The notes: generated by a model not told the origin, from the sequence alone. 64,000 nt of DNA from Puniceibacterium antarcticum (GCF_002760615.1 NZ_AWWI01000181.1:1-64000), one strand, 5' to 3'. Shown: positions 1 to 8,630, counted from the stretch's first letter. A program made the numbers and translations.

Positions 1-59
1 GGTATTTTCATGGAGTACGCCATAGCCCGATTAGGCCAGCCAGACAATTTGGCAATGCC
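1..59 (+). mobile_element. possible right end of an IS6-like element extending left of the window
   Basis: Bases 43-59 read GACAATTTGGCAATGCC. The same 17-mer with one mismatch occurs at 8614-8630, just after an IS6-type transposase C-terminus. If that motif is a right terminal repeat, the first 59 bases are the tail of an element whose body lies outside the window. This is inference from one shared motif; no diagnostic protein stretch can be read here. Confidence 0.25.
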
Positions 60-229
60 CCACCGCTTCATCAAGAAGCTGACCCGGTCGATGCAGGGCT
101 TTTAATCTTTCGCTGCTGCGCAGGCGACCCCCGCCGGGATCGAGACCGCGCATATGATCCGAAAGGGTCAGCTTGCCGACAACGGTGGCACCGCCTTTCA
201 ACAGTTCGCGGCGCTGGCAGGATAACTGT

Positions 230-790
230 GTCCAGCAAAACGCTTGCGTTTAGCCTGCGGATAGCCTTGCATCACCCGCTCTCGTTTTCACAAGGGCAAG
301 TGGCTGTTCTCTGCACGGTTTTTGAGACCATTGCGGGACCAAGGATCAAGGCCAGGCGCGACCTCGCGCTTGGCGGCTGCGCAGGAGCGCAGTTTGTCCG
401 TAATGATCCTCTTGGGCATGAAGCCCCAGCGGATCATCAGCTTGACCAAAAGCCGTTTTGCAGCGCGCTTGTCTCGTCTCGATTGAACGATTTTCTCAAG
501 AACAACACCGTTTTGGTCGACAGCCCGCCACAGCCAGAAAGACCGGCCAGTAATCTTCACGAAGACTTCGCCGATATGCCAGACATCGCCGGGGCGCAGC
601 TGCCATCGCCTTAGAATGTGGGCGATCAGGGGGCCGAACTTGACGATCCAGCGTCGGAGCGTCTCGTACTAACGTCCACGCCACGTTACAGCATCAACTC
701 CTCAACCTCGCGCAGGCTCAAGTTGAATCGGACGTAGAGCCAGACAACGTGAGCGATGATCTGGGTGGAAAGCGGTGGCGTTTGCAGATG
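230..790 (-). pseudogene. decayed IS6-family transposase
   Basis: On the minus strand the pieces read, in order, an N-terminal block (LSLREVEELML near 750-700), a middle block (RRWIVKFGPLIA) and a DDE core with GEVFVKITGR, FWLWRAVDQ, QSRRDKRAAK and RIITDKLRS. These are hallmarks of IS6 (IS26/IS240-type) transposases. A stop and several frame changes separate the blocks, and the C-terminal part below about 290 is scrambled, so the gene is dead. The tract GTTAACGTGACAACGCCC just before 871 may be the element end; it lies directly after the stop codon of the neighbouring lyase gene. Confidence 0.75.
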
Positions 791-870
791 ATTTTCAATG
801 TCTGAGTCGACACCGCCTACGCCCAGATCAATGAACCGACAACCTCAGGCCAGTTAACGTGACAACGCCC

Positions 871-1743
871 TCAAAGTGCGTAACGCTTCTCAAGTTCGTC
901 GAATAGGTCTTTGCGCACCATCCGTTGGCGCTCCATGAAGCTGGCCAGAGGACCGCTTTCATCCATCTTGCCCGTATCCTTGAGCTGACCCAATGCCATC
1001 TGCATGCCATAGACCGCCGACTGAAGCGCCACATTGGCATAGAGGATAAGGGAAAAGCCCATCTCGCCCAACTCATCCAAACCCAGGATTGGTGTCTTCC
1101 CGCCTACCACCAAATTAACCAGCTGAGGCGTGCCTTTCAGTGTCGCAGGGATGGCGCGCATCTCTTCTTCCGATTGCGGTGCCTCGACAAATGTGATGTC
1201 GGCTCCTTCCTCAATGAATGCAGAAGCCCGGTCCATTGCTTCGGTATATCCGTCCGTTGCTCGGGCATCTGTACGCGCGACAATCAGCGTGTTCTCATTC
1301 TGCCGCGCATCAACCGCCGCGCGGATGCGCATCCGCGCCTCCGCAATCGGCACAACTTCCTTTCCGGAAAAGTGCCCGCAGCGCTTGGGGATTTTCTGAT
1401 CTTCGAGCTGAATGGCGCTGGCACCTGCGCGTTCGAGCGTGCGGATGGTGTGACGCACGTTCAGTGAGTTGCCAAAACCGTTATCGGCATCAACGACGAT
1501 GGGCAATTCGGTAGCGTCGCGGATAGTGGAAGTGTGCTGCGCTATTTCGGACAGGCCGACAAAGCCTAGATCAGGCATGCCCAGATAGGTGTTGGTAAGT
1601 CCAGCACCCGAGAGATAGATGGACTCGAACCCTTGATCCTCTATGACACGTGCGGCCAGCGCGTTGGCGGCGCCGGGCATCAAGAGAGGCCCGCCGGTGA
1701 GGATGCGTTTTTTGAAGGCACTGTTTATTTCGTGGTTGAGCAT
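871..1743 (-). CDS. isocitrate lyase/PEP mutase superfamily lyase
   Basis: This 290-residue protein belongs to the TIM-barrel family that includes methylisocitrate lyase (PrpB), 2,3-dimethylmalate lyase and oxaloacetate decarboxylase. Visible landmarks are the metal-binding DADNGFGN (about residue 85), the catalytic-loop motif KRCGH (about 140) and ARTDA. The family cleaves a C-C bond next to a carboxylate with Mg2+. It overlaps the 3' end of the PrpF-like gene by 19 bases, so the two are probably cotranscribed and translationally coupled. NGFGN rather than TGFG argues mildly against a standard PrpB; a dimethylmalate-lyase-like or related activity on branched dicarboxylates is possible. The substrate is inference. 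Confidence 0.85.
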   Translation of the reverse strand: MLNHEINSAFKKRILTGGPLLMPGAANALAARVIEDQGFESIYLSGAGLTNTYLGMPDLGFVGLSEIAQHTSTIRDATELPIVVDADNGFGNSLNVRHTIRTLERAGASAIQLEDQKIPKRCGHFSGKEVVPIAEARMRIRAAVDARQNENTLIVARTDARATDGYTEAMDRASAFIEEGADITFVEAPQSEEEMRAIPATLKGTPQLVNLVVGGKTPILGLDELGEMGFSLILYANVALQSAVYGMQMALGQLKDTGKMDESGPLASFMERQRMVRKDLFDELEKRYAL

Positions 1744-2930
1744 GGGATTTTTTCTTTCTTGAAGTCTGATCGCCGGGATTTGAGAGTGCTTTGAAGCGGC
1801 GCATAGACATGCCCATCCATGAGGCGGCGCTGGGTGCGAAGGATACGCGCGGCGGATATGCCTCCACCTTCCGCATCGCGGGTCGCCCCGACGGTAATGA
1901 TGCCGCTGGGTGTGCCGATGCGCAGATTGAGCGGATCAGCATCTGGTGCCAGAACAGTCGCTACCACCGAACCCTTGACTACCGCAGCACAGGCAAGCGC
2001 CAGTGCACCAGTGACCGGAACTGCACGATGTGCCTGCCCGGCAGAGATCATGCGGATCTGGAGATCCTGTGCCTGTGGCGCATGACTTTGGCCGGACAGA
2101 TCTTCATAGTGTGCAGTGGTGCCGACCATGGCGACCTTGGGCGTAGCGATGCGGCGGGCGGCGCTGTCGGCATCCGCGGTAAGGCCTATGACGACTGAGG
2201 CCTGTCTACGGATCTCTTCCAGGCGCGTCATAAGCGCGATATCATTGTCGAGTTCTGATGGATGGGCACAGGTGTCCCCATCGACATCTGAGGCCGCAAC
2301 AAAGACCGACGGCACGGCGGCGTCGATCATGGTGACGTTCACCTCGCGTCCGTCCTGCAGCGTGAAGCAGTCAATCTGCTGACCGCTTGGCAGTAGGCCA
2401 CGTCCAAATGTGTCAGTAGGGTCGAGGAAATCCAGCACGACGGGTGCGCCGGTGCCGTGGACCCCCGGTATTGTCAGATCTCCCGCAACCAAAGCCCGTC
2501 CACTGGCAACCCTAAAGCGCGCCGCAATGATCTTGCCAGAATTCGTGTTGTGAATCCGGACGATGGCCTGTCCGTTCAGCGGTCCATCAACCAACCCCTC
2601 GTCATAGGCAAAGGGTCCCATCGCAGAGCTCATGTTTCCGCAATTGCTGCTGAAATCGACGGCGTCATTCACCACTCCGACCTGCGCAAAGGTATAATCT
2701 ATATCCGCGTCGGGCCGCGTGGATGGTCCGATGACGCAGATCTTGCTAAGCGACGAAATCCCTCCGCCCATTCCATTGAGTTGGCGCATGTTGGGATCTG
2801 GGCTGCCAAGGATTGCGGCGAATAGCGTCGGCCACTCGGCCTCGTTACCCGGCAGGTCAGCGCGTTTCAGCACTACGGCCTTGGACGTGCCGCCACGGAT
2901 AAAGGCTGCTGGCAGACGATGCTGGGTCAT
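1725..2930 (-). CDS. PrpF-family 2-alkylaconitate/itaconate-type isomerase
   Basis: The 401-residue protein begins with the family's RGGTSKAV motif (about residues 12-19) and carries SSNCGNMSSA around residue 95, the Cys-containing site of the PrpF/diaminopimelate-epimerase fold. Family members shift the double bond of 2-methylaconitate, methylitaconate or 4-oxalomesaconate. Its start overlaps the GntR stop by four bases (ATGA) and its end overlaps the downstream lyase gene, so all three form one operon. Together with the lyase and the divergent Tct transporter it suggests use of a methylated or unsaturated di- or tricarboxylate. No hydratase (AcnD or DmdAB type) is present in the window, so any pathway would need one elsewhere. 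Confidence 0.85.
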   Translation of the reverse strand: MTQHRLPAAFIRGGTSKAVVLKRADLPGNEAEWPTLFAAILGSPDPNMRQLNGMGGGISSLSKICVIGPSTRPDADIDYTFAQVGVVNDAVDFSSNCGNMSSAMGPFAYDEGLVDGPLNGQAIVRIHNTNSGKIIAARFRVASGRALVAGDLTIPGVHGTGAPVVLDFLDPTDTFGRGLLPSGQQIDCFTLQDGREVNVTMIDAAVPSVFVAASDVDGDTCAHPSELDNDIALMTRLEEIRRQASVVIGLTADADSAARRIATPKVAMVGTTAHYEDLSGQSHAPQAQDLQIRMISAGQAHRAVPVTGALALACAAVVKGSVVATVLAPDADPLNLRIGTPSGIITVGATRDAEGGGISAARILRTQRRLMDGHVYAPLQSTLKSRRSDFKKEKIPCSTTK

Positions 2931-3601
2931 TCGGTAGCCTCCTCCGCTTCAGAAAGCTGCGCTTCGAGCGCGGTCCAACTGTTTTGGACATGACGGCGCA
3001 TAAGCAGTCCCGCTACCTCTGGATCCCCGTCAGAAATTGCAGCGGCGATGCGTTCGTGCTCGCGTAGCGCCGCAGTTCCACGCCCCGTAACATTGCGATG
3101 CTTGACCCGAAGCAACGACAACTGCGGATACAATTCCCGGGTGAGGTAGCGTAGAATGATCGGGTTTGCCGCCATTTGCGCAGTCACCATATGGAAATCG
3201 CGATCGCCCGGCGCTTGCAGGTATGCACCATCGGGATGAGCCGCCACTTCGCCCGCATGCTGATCCAGCAACTGACTAAATTGGCGCGCCGTATCCGGGC
3301 CTGCCTTTGCCGCCGCCAACATTGCGGCCTCTCCCTCAAGGGCAGCACGCACCTCGTACAGGGCGCGCGCATCCTCTCGCCGCATCACCCGTACCCTGGC
3401 GCCGCTGTTGGGAACAATTGTCACGATACCGGATTCACTCAGCAAGTTCAGCGCCGCCCGCACTGGTCCGCGGCTCACGTCAAACCTTTCGGCCAACGCA
3501 ATCTCCCCCAGTCGGGCGCCAGGCTCCAACAGTCCGGAAAGGATGTCCTCACGTAATTCTGTCAGGATCCGGTCCGGGACAGTTCCCCGCGTATCATCCA
3601 T
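2927..3601 (-). CDS. GntR/FadR-type (FCD) transcriptional regulator
   Basis: The protein has an N-terminal winged helix (LGEIALAERFDVSRGPVRAAL) followed by an FCD ligand-binding domain with an ALYEVRAALEGEAA opening and late histidines. FCD domains usually bind small carboxylates through a metal. I chose the ATG at 3601 (MDDTRG, 224 aa); an upstream ATG at 3643 would add 14 residues but place the TTGTTGACAA inverted repeat inside the gene. It heads the lyase operon and faces the tct operon across about 200 bases, so it probably controls both in response to the imported acid. Confidence 0.85.
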   Translation of the reverse strand: MDDTRGTVPDRILTELREDILSGLLEPGARLGEIALAERFDVSRGPVRAALNLLSESGIVTIVPNSGARVRVMRREDARALYEVRAALEGEAAMLAAAKAGPDTARQFSQLLDQHAGEVAAHPDGAYLQAPGDRDFHMVTAQMAANPIILRYLTRELYPQLSLLRVKHRNVTGRGTAALREHERIAAAISDGDPEVAGLLMRRHVQNSWTALEAQLSEAEEATE

Positions 3602-3603
3602 GT

Positions 3604-3613
3604 TTGTTGACAA
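3604..3613. promoter_or_regulatory. candidate GntR operator
   Basis: TTGTTGACAA is an inverted repeat (TTGT, two-base spacer, ACAA) lying two bases upstream of the preferred regulator start. FCD-type GntR proteins often bind TTGT-N2-ACAA-like sites. Position suggests autoregulation. Seen directly; function inferred. Confidence 0.35.
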
Positions 3614-3703
3614 TCTGTGCATCCACATTCTGTGACTCCACAAGGAGCATTCTACAATTTCCGTAGAAAAGCCATATAAATAACTTGTTTGTCAATGGAC
3701 CTT

Positions 3704-3742
3704 TAACACTTGACAGAAAAACTCCTGCCCCGTTAACACTTG
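3704..3742 (+). promoter_or_regulatory. tct promoter with a repeated TTAACACTTG motif
   Basis: TTGACA at 3710-3715 and TTAACA at 3733-3738 are separated by 17 bases, a good sigma-70-type promoter reading towards tctC. The decamer TTAACACTTG occurs twice (3704-3713 and 3733-3742), 29 bases apart, about three helical turns, so each copy overlaps one promoter hexamer. This could be a tandem regulator site. Confidence 0.45.
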
Positions 3743-3803
3743 TGACCACACATGATTGTAGTTCAATTATGTGAGATTTGTTTCCAAGGGAGGAACCTTT
3801 TCC

Positions 3804-4793
3804 ATGAAGAGACGCCTGTTTACCGCCGCTGTGCTGAGCCTGTCGCTTGCCGCTAGTCTGCAGCCTATGAGGGCAGCAGCGCAGGACGCCTGGCCGCCGC
3901 AAAAGATCAACTTTGTCGTAGCGTTGGGGCCCGGAGGCTCGGCTGACCGGACCGCTCGCGCGCTCGCACAGCGCCTCCAGCAAGAGCTGGGCGTGCCGAT
4001 CAGCGTCATCAATCAGGAAGGCGGCGGCGGACATGTGGGGCACACTTATTTTACGCAAATGCCCACCGATGGCAGCTATTTCCTGGCCACCTCGATCCAC
4101 CCCTACATCTCGAACGCGATCCTGCGGTTTGATGCGGATTATACGCTCGCCGACTTTGCGTTCATCAACGGGCAATGGAACGATTATGACCTTTTCGCGG
4201 TAAACGCGGATACGTCATATCAGACACTGGCAGACTTCATGGAGGCGGCAAAGGCCAACCCCGGAGCGCTCAAGGTTTCGGTCGTGCCGGGTTCGACCGG
4301 GGCAATCAATCTTGAGCTGGCGCTCGAGGCATATGGCCTCGACAACAGCGCTGTCAGCATCGTGACCTACGAATCCGGCGGAGCAGCCCGAACTGCCGTC
4401 GCCGGGGGACAGGTGGACATGACCGTTCTGGCAGCCGATGGGACGCTGTCCATTCAGGAATATGTGCGCCCACTTGCGGTAGCGGCTGATGCAGCCGATG
4501 CCAATTGGGATGCACCGACACTCAACACGGCCCTGACGGAGGCGGGATTGGAGGCAGTTCCAGTTCTGCCGGGTTCTATGCGTGGGCTTGCCGCTCATGC
4601 GGCGTTCAAGAAAGAGAACCCTGAAGGATTTCAGAAGATGGTCGAAGCCTACAAGACCGTCCTAGAAGATGAAGAGTTCGTGGCCATGCTTGAAGCCCAA
4701 GAAATCGGCGCAGAGTGGCTCGGGCCGGAGCGTACGACCGAAATCATTGAGTCGAATTTCGAAGTCCTCAAACGCTACGAACCCGACCAGTGA
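3804..4793 (+). CDS. tctC: TctC/Bug-family periplasmic tricarboxylate-binding protein
   Basis: The ATG at 3804 follows an AGGGAGGA ribosome site and gives a 329-residue protein with a signal peptide (KRRLF..., cleaved after AAAQD or nearby). The mature part starts WPPQKINFVVALGPGGSADRTAR, the usual opening of Bug/TctC proteins, which bind di- and tricarboxylates for secondary transporters. An upstream ATG at 3771 would mask the signal peptide. It is the first gene of tctC-tctB-tctA-abrB. The ligand is unknown; the divergent lyase/isomerase genes suggest a branched or unsaturated carboxylate. Confidence 0.88.
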   Translation: MKRRLFTAAVLSLSLAASLQPMRAAAQDAWPPQKINFVVALGPGGSADRTARALAQRLQQELGVPISVINQEGGGGHVGHTYFTQMPTDGSYFLATSIHPYISNAILRFDADYTLADFAFINGQWNDYDLFAVNADTSYQTLADFMEAAKANPGALKVSVVPGSTGAINLELALEAYGLDNSAVSIVTYESGGAARTAVAGGQVDMTVLAADGTLSIQEYVRPLAVAADAADANWDAPTLNTALTEAGLEAVPVLPGSMRGLAAHAAFKKENPEGFQKMVEAYKTVLEDEEFVAMLEAQEIGAEWLGPERTTEIIESNFEVLKRYEPDQ

Positions 4794-4801
4794 TGCGGGG
4801 C

Positions 4802-4823
4802 TGCAGGGGCCGCGGCCCCTGCA
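4802..4823 (+). terminator. intercistronic hairpin between tctC and tctB
   Basis: A perfect 22-base palindrome (arm TGCAGGGGCCG and its complement) lies nine bases after the tctC stop, with no T-run. Such stems after binding-protein genes usually protect the upstream mRNA or attenuate transcription so that the binding protein exceeds the membrane subunits. That role is inferred. Confidence 0.5.
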
Positions 4824-4860
4824 TTTCATGAACACCTAACATCTTTTCGGGGGGACAGAC

Positions 4861-5301
4861 GTGACAGGTAAAATATCCGCGACCCATGCCGCTTTGCTCG
4901 GCATCATCATGGCCATCTCTGGCTTCATCACCTGGAGCGCTCTCTCTGCCTCCACCAAGCTCAACAACCTCGTGGTTGTTGCCCCGGTCGCGGCAGCTCT
5001 GCTGCTGCTCACCGTGACGATTGTCGTCGGCGCGCTGCGCAAACCAATGTCGGCAGAAACCGAGACGCACAGCGCCGTCTGGGGTGATCTGCTCTTGCTT
5101 TCCGGGTTTGCAGCCTTCTGTTTTGCGCTGACCTATATCGGCTTTGATGTCGCTACTTTCCTCTTCGTCTGGGCTGGCGTCGTCATGAGCGGCGGTAAGG
5201 GCCTGTGGCAGCCGCCATTGTTCGCCGCGATTTTTACCCTGCTTCTGGTCAAGGGGTTCGGTTCGCTCTTCCCTTATCCGATGCTCACGCTGGTGCTTTG
5301 A
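4861..5301 (+). CDS. tctB: TctB-family small membrane subunit
   Basis: This 146-residue protein with about four hydrophobic segments matches the small subunit of tripartite tricarboxylate transporters. It begins with GTG preceded by a TTCGGGGGGAC ribosome site. It lies immediately upstream of tctA, one base separating stop and start, so the membrane subunits are probably coupled. Sequence conservation in TctB is low, so the call leans on size, membrane segments and position. Confidence 0.8.
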   Translation: MTGKISATHAALLGIIMAISGFITWSALSASTKLNNLVVVAPVAAALLLLTVTIVVGALRKPMSAETETHSAVWGDLLLLSGFAAFCFALTYIGFDVATFLFVWAGVVMSGGKGLWQPPLFAAIFTLLLVKGFGSLFPYPMLTLVL

Positions 5302-5302
5302 C

Positions 5303-6823
5303 ATGATCGACCAATTTGCCCTGTCTCAGGCCATGGGCCTTCTGTTTACCAGCTTCGATCCGTGGATCTGGGTCATCCCGGGGTTGCTGATCGGGCTGAT
5401 CTTCGGCTCGATCCCTGGGTTGCAGATTTCCATGGCCATGGCCGTCTTTCTACCGGTGACATTTGGCATGGAGTTTCTTCAGGCCATGCTGTTTCTCACC
5501 TCCATCTTCACCGGCGGCGCCTATGGCGGCGGTGTCACAGCTATTCTGATGAATATTCCCGGCTCTTCATCGTCCATCGCCACCGCCTTTGATGGCTATC
5601 CCATGGCGCGGCAGGGCAAGCACAACGAGGCACTTGGCCTCGGCCTTGCCGCGTCGGTGGTTGGTGCCTTCTTCGGATATCTGCTCCTGCTTCTCCTCAT
5701 CGAGCCGCTTGCTGCCTTTGTGCTCAAGATCGGACCGATGGAGATGGTGGTGGTTGTGCTCTGGGGGCTGACGCTGATAGCCACGCTGAACGACAGCAGC
5801 TTGTCGAAAGGGCTGATGGCGGGGTTCTTTGGGCTGATCCTCAGCCAGATCGGTATGTCCACCACAGGCATCATGCGCACCACGGTTGGCAACCCGCATC
5901 TGCTTGACGGCATTCCGGTGGTACCGGCGATGATCGGCATTTTTGCGGCATCGGAACTGCTGCGCCTGCGCGGCAGCACGTATTTGGTGCAGGACAAGGC
6001 GCAGCGCGACATTTCAATTCCGAGGATCCTCAAAGGTGTCGTCGAAACCTTCCGCTATCCTGGCGTTCTGATCCGCGGGAGCCTCATCGGTGCGGTAATT
6101 GGGGCAATCCCCGGCGTGGGGTCATCTGTCGCGAACCTCGTTTCTTACGGAGAGGCAAAGCGTACCTCGAAGACTCCCCAAGCCTTTGGTAAAGGCGCGC
6201 CAGAGGGCGTGACCGCGGCGGAATCCGCCAATAGCAGCTCGGAAGGCGGGTCAATGACCGCGCTGCTTGCGCTTGGTATCCCCGGTGGCGCTGCCACTGC
6301 AGTGCTGCTCGCCGCGTTTTCCTTTCACAACATCATTGGTGGCCCATCCTTTATCCGCAATCAAACCGACATCGTCTACTCAATCATCTTGGGTAATCTG
6401 GGGCAGGTGGTGCTTCTGGCAGTGATAGGCCTGCTGATGCTACGCGTGCTTGGCATGGTGGTGCGGGTGCCGCTGTCTTATCTGGTGCCCAGCGTTCTGG
6501 CGATGTGTGCCTGGGGTGGCTACGGGATCACTGGCACGATTGCGGGGCCCCTGACGGTTGCGGCCTTCTCCGGGCTTGGCTGGCTGATGCGCCGGAGCGA
6601 CTATCCGGTCGCGGCCACGGTGATCGGCCTACTGCTCGGGCGGATGATGGAAGGAGAACTCGTGCGCACGTTGCAGATCTCGGGCGGTCACCCGATGAAT
6701 TATCTGCTGGAACGTCCGATTGCGCTGACGCTTTTTATCATCATGATCCTTGTACTTGTCGGCGCGCCGGTCCTTAAGGCAGTGCGCAAACGCAAACAGG
6801 CCTCGGCAGAACACACCTCATGA
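5303..6823 (+). CDS. tctA: TctA-family large membrane subunit
   Basis: The 506-residue, highly hydrophobic protein is the length typical of TctA. Family landmarks include the N-terminal GLIFGSIPGLQISMAMAVFLP stretch, GGAYGGGVTAILMNIPG near residue 70, and a second copy of the pattern at ESANSSSEGGSMTALLALGIPGG near residue 310. TctA forms the translocation path and moves the acid with cation symport. Its stop overlaps the next start (ATGA). Confidence 0.93.
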   Translation: MIDQFALSQAMGLLFTSFDPWIWVIPGLLIGLIFGSIPGLQISMAMAVFLPVTFGMEFLQAMLFLTSIFTGGAYGGGVTAILMNIPGSSSSIATAFDGYPMARQGKHNEALGLGLAASVVGAFFGYLLLLLLIEPLAAFVLKIGPMEMVVVVLWGLTLIATLNDSSLSKGLMAGFFGLILSQIGMSTTGIMRTTVGNPHLLDGIPVVPAMIGIFAASELLRLRGSTYLVQDKAQRDISIPRILKGVVETFRYPGVLIRGSLIGAVIGAIPGVGSSVANLVSYGEAKRTSKTPQAFGKGAPEGVTAAESANSSSEGGSMTALLALGIPGGAATAVLLAAFSFHNIIGGPSFIRNQTDIVYSIILGNLGQVVLLAVIGLLMLRVLGMVVRVPLSYLVPSVLAMCAWGGYGITGTIAGPLTVAAFSGLGWLMRRSDYPVAATVIGLLLGRMMEGELVRTLQISGGHPMNYLLERPIALTLFIIMILVLVGAPVLKAVRKRKQASAEHTS

Positions 6824-7881
6824 CACTCTCACCTCTCTCCCGCGGCACTGTCACACTGATTGTCGGCGCGGCGGGTGGACTTGCATTTTTTCTGCTGAAT
6901 CTGCCGCTCCCCTGGGTTTTGGGCAGTCTCGCGGCCTCTGCGCTCGTGACCCAGATTTCAGGCTTTCAGCCGACATTGCCGCCGAGTTGGCGCAGCTATG
7001 CGATGGTGGCGATCGGCACGATGCTTGGGACTGGCTTTACGCAGGATGTCGTCGCCCGTTCCGGCACCTGGGTGTTCAGTCTGTTCGCAATGTCCCTGCT
7101 GTCCTTGGGGTTCGGTGTCTTTGCCTATGTTATTTTCCGGCGCTGGGGCGGAATGGACCGCAACACGGCGCTCTTTGCGGCGATGCCCGGGGGGCTCTCC
7201 GTCGTGTCGATGCTGGCCGAAGAGTACAAGACCGAGGTCAACCGCGTGGTCCTTTGTCATACTGCGCGGCTGGTCGTCCTGCTGGTGTCCGCGCCCATCG
7301 TGATCCAGATGATCTCTGGCATAGACCTCGCCGATGCAAACCGTGCCGCCTATACCCATCCCGAGGCGATTGATCCGCTAAACCACAGCATTCTCGCGCT
7401 TGCCGCGGTCGCAAGCTGGTTCATTGCAAGCCGGATCAGGTTTCCGTCGGCAATGCTGCTTTTGCCATTGCTGACCTCGGCATTGCTGCACGCGACAGGG
7501 CTGCTGACTGTCCATGTGCCGCTCGTGTTGTCAACGCTGGCGCAGATTGTCATTGGGGCAAGCGTTGGCGCCCGTTTCGCCAGCTACACTATGATCCAGA
7601 TCTTCCGCGACGGCTGGCTTGCGGCCCTCGTGGGCGTCTTTCTGGCCGTCGGCTCGCTGGCGGGCGCAGTTCTTGTGGCACCGCTTGTCGACGGCGAAAT
7701 TGCCCCCCTGTTTCTGGCATATCTGCCCGGTGGCGCGCCCGAGCTCGGGGTCGTTGCACTGGCACTCATGATCGACCCGGCGATGGTCGCCGCACATCAT
7801 GTGCTTCGGGTGTTTCTGATCGTTGCGATCCTTCCTGTTCTTGCCAGCTGGGCGGGGGAGCGCAAGACACGCCAATTTTAG
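6820..7881 (+). CDS. AbrB-family (duplicated AbrB) membrane protein
   Basis: This 353-residue protein has about ten membrane segments arranged as two similar halves, with GAAGGLAFFLLNLPLPWVLG in the first and a matching GASVGARF/LPGGAPELGVVAL region in the second. It is often misnamed ammonia monooxygenase. Family members commonly follow tctBA genes, as here with a four-base overlap, but the biochemical role is not established. It may assist or substitute in carboxylate transport. Confidence 0.8.
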   Translation: MTLSPLSRGTVTLIVGAAGGLAFFLLNLPLPWVLGSLAASALVTQISGFQPTLPPSWRSYAMVAIGTMLGTGFTQDVVARSGTWVFSLFAMSLLSLGFGVFAYVIFRRWGGMDRNTALFAAMPGGLSVVSMLAEEYKTEVNRVVLCHTARLVVLLVSAPIVIQMISGIDLADANRAAYTHPEAIDPLNHSILALAAVASWFIASRIRFPSAMLLLPLLTSALLHATGLLTVHVPLVLSTLAQIVIGASVGARFASYTMIQIFRDGWLAALVGVFLAVGSLAGAVLVAPLVDGEIAPLFLAYLPGGAPELGVVALALMIDPAMVAAHHVLRVFLIVAILPVLASWAGERKTRQF

Positions 7882-8089
7882 GTTTCAGATGACCGGGCCA
7901 CAGTGGGCCTAGGCAGGCTTTCACTCCGGCTCACTTGTATAGAGCCGCCATGCCTTTGCGGAGCATCCAGTCGTTCACATTTTGCCTCCGTCCTGGCTGT
8001 CATACACACCGCCGGTAGCCTCCGCGTATGAGAGACTGATTTGAAACTGAGTGAGTGAGTTCAGCAGGTTGTGCTTCTGCTCGGTTGCG

Positions 8090-8335
8090 AAGCTGAATGG
8101 AAATCCCATGGCCATGCCCGTCGCCAACATGACCGGGCAGGCAAGCGATATGCAAGTGATTTGACCGATGCGGAACGGGCGGTGATCGATGCGGTGCTCC
8201 CTGCGCGCAAGACAACCGGCAGGCCGCGCACGACAGGCATGCGCGATGTCGGCGATGGCATTCTCCGCATCGCCAGTACCGGCTGTCAGTGGCGGATGCT
8301 ACACAAAGCCGATCGCGGGTTTCGCATCGGGTGCT
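8090..8335 (+). pseudogene. N-terminal fragment of an IS5-family transposase
   Basis: The frame reads HRRQHDRAGKRYASDLTDAE, then RAVIDAVLPARKTTGRP and ILRIASTGCQWRML, the N-terminal domain of IS5-group (DUF4096-type) transposases. It breaks off after about 80 residues, directly against an IS6-type C-terminus, so the element is a recombination remnant. The preceding stretch 7882-8089 holds no gene that I can support. Confidence 0.7.
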
Positions 8336-8580
8336 GACCACCGGGCCCACAAGGGCCTCAACGAAAGGATCGAGGGCAGTCACAGGCCGACCCGAAGACG
8401 CGAAAAATCATGAGACGGTACAAGTCCCCTAGGCAGGCGCAACGTTTTCTCGCAGCCCACGATCAGATCAACACCGTTTTCAAACCTCGCCGCTATCGCC
8501 TCGCCGCCCCGTCCTATCACCACGCTCGGGCAGATGCATTCGAGCCATGGGAAGACTATGTTCTCGAGATCAGGCCATGA
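8336..8580 (+). pseudogene. C-terminal fragment of an IS6-family transposase
   Basis: The translation reads DHRAHKGLNERIEGSHRPTR, then after a frame change near 8400 MRRYKSPRQAQRFLAAHDQI, NTVFKPRRYRL and ADAFEPWEDY to a stop at 8578-8580. This is the IS6-family C-terminus; the catalytic core is missing and replaced by the IS5 fragment to the left. It is not the missing end of the 230-790 remnant, which lies in the opposite orientation. Confidence 0.7.
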
Positions 8581-8613
8581 GACGGCAACCGTCAGGAGCC
8601 ACAGCCTTATCCT

Positions 8614-8630
8614 GACAACTTGGCAATGCC
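8614..8630 (+). repeat. putative IS6-like terminal repeat
   Basis: GACAACTTGGCAATGCC matches 43-59 at 16 of 17 positions and lies 33 bases after the IS6-type stop codon, where a right inverted repeat would be expected. Confidence 0.35.

Noticed and set aside
871-1743. Assignment as classical methylisocitrate lyase PrpB
   Set aside because: No prpC, prpD or acnD is nearby and the metal-site motif reads DADNGFGN, so only the superfamily call is made.
4802-4823. Intrinsic terminator ending tctC transcription
   Set aside because: The hairpin has no T-run and the operon continues 38 bases later, so attenuation or mRNA protection is favoured.
4768-5304. Long minus-strand open frame opposite tctB
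   Set aside because: It is a highly charged shadow of the real tctB frame with no family features; the same applies to the long frames opposite frcC, lsrC and tctA.
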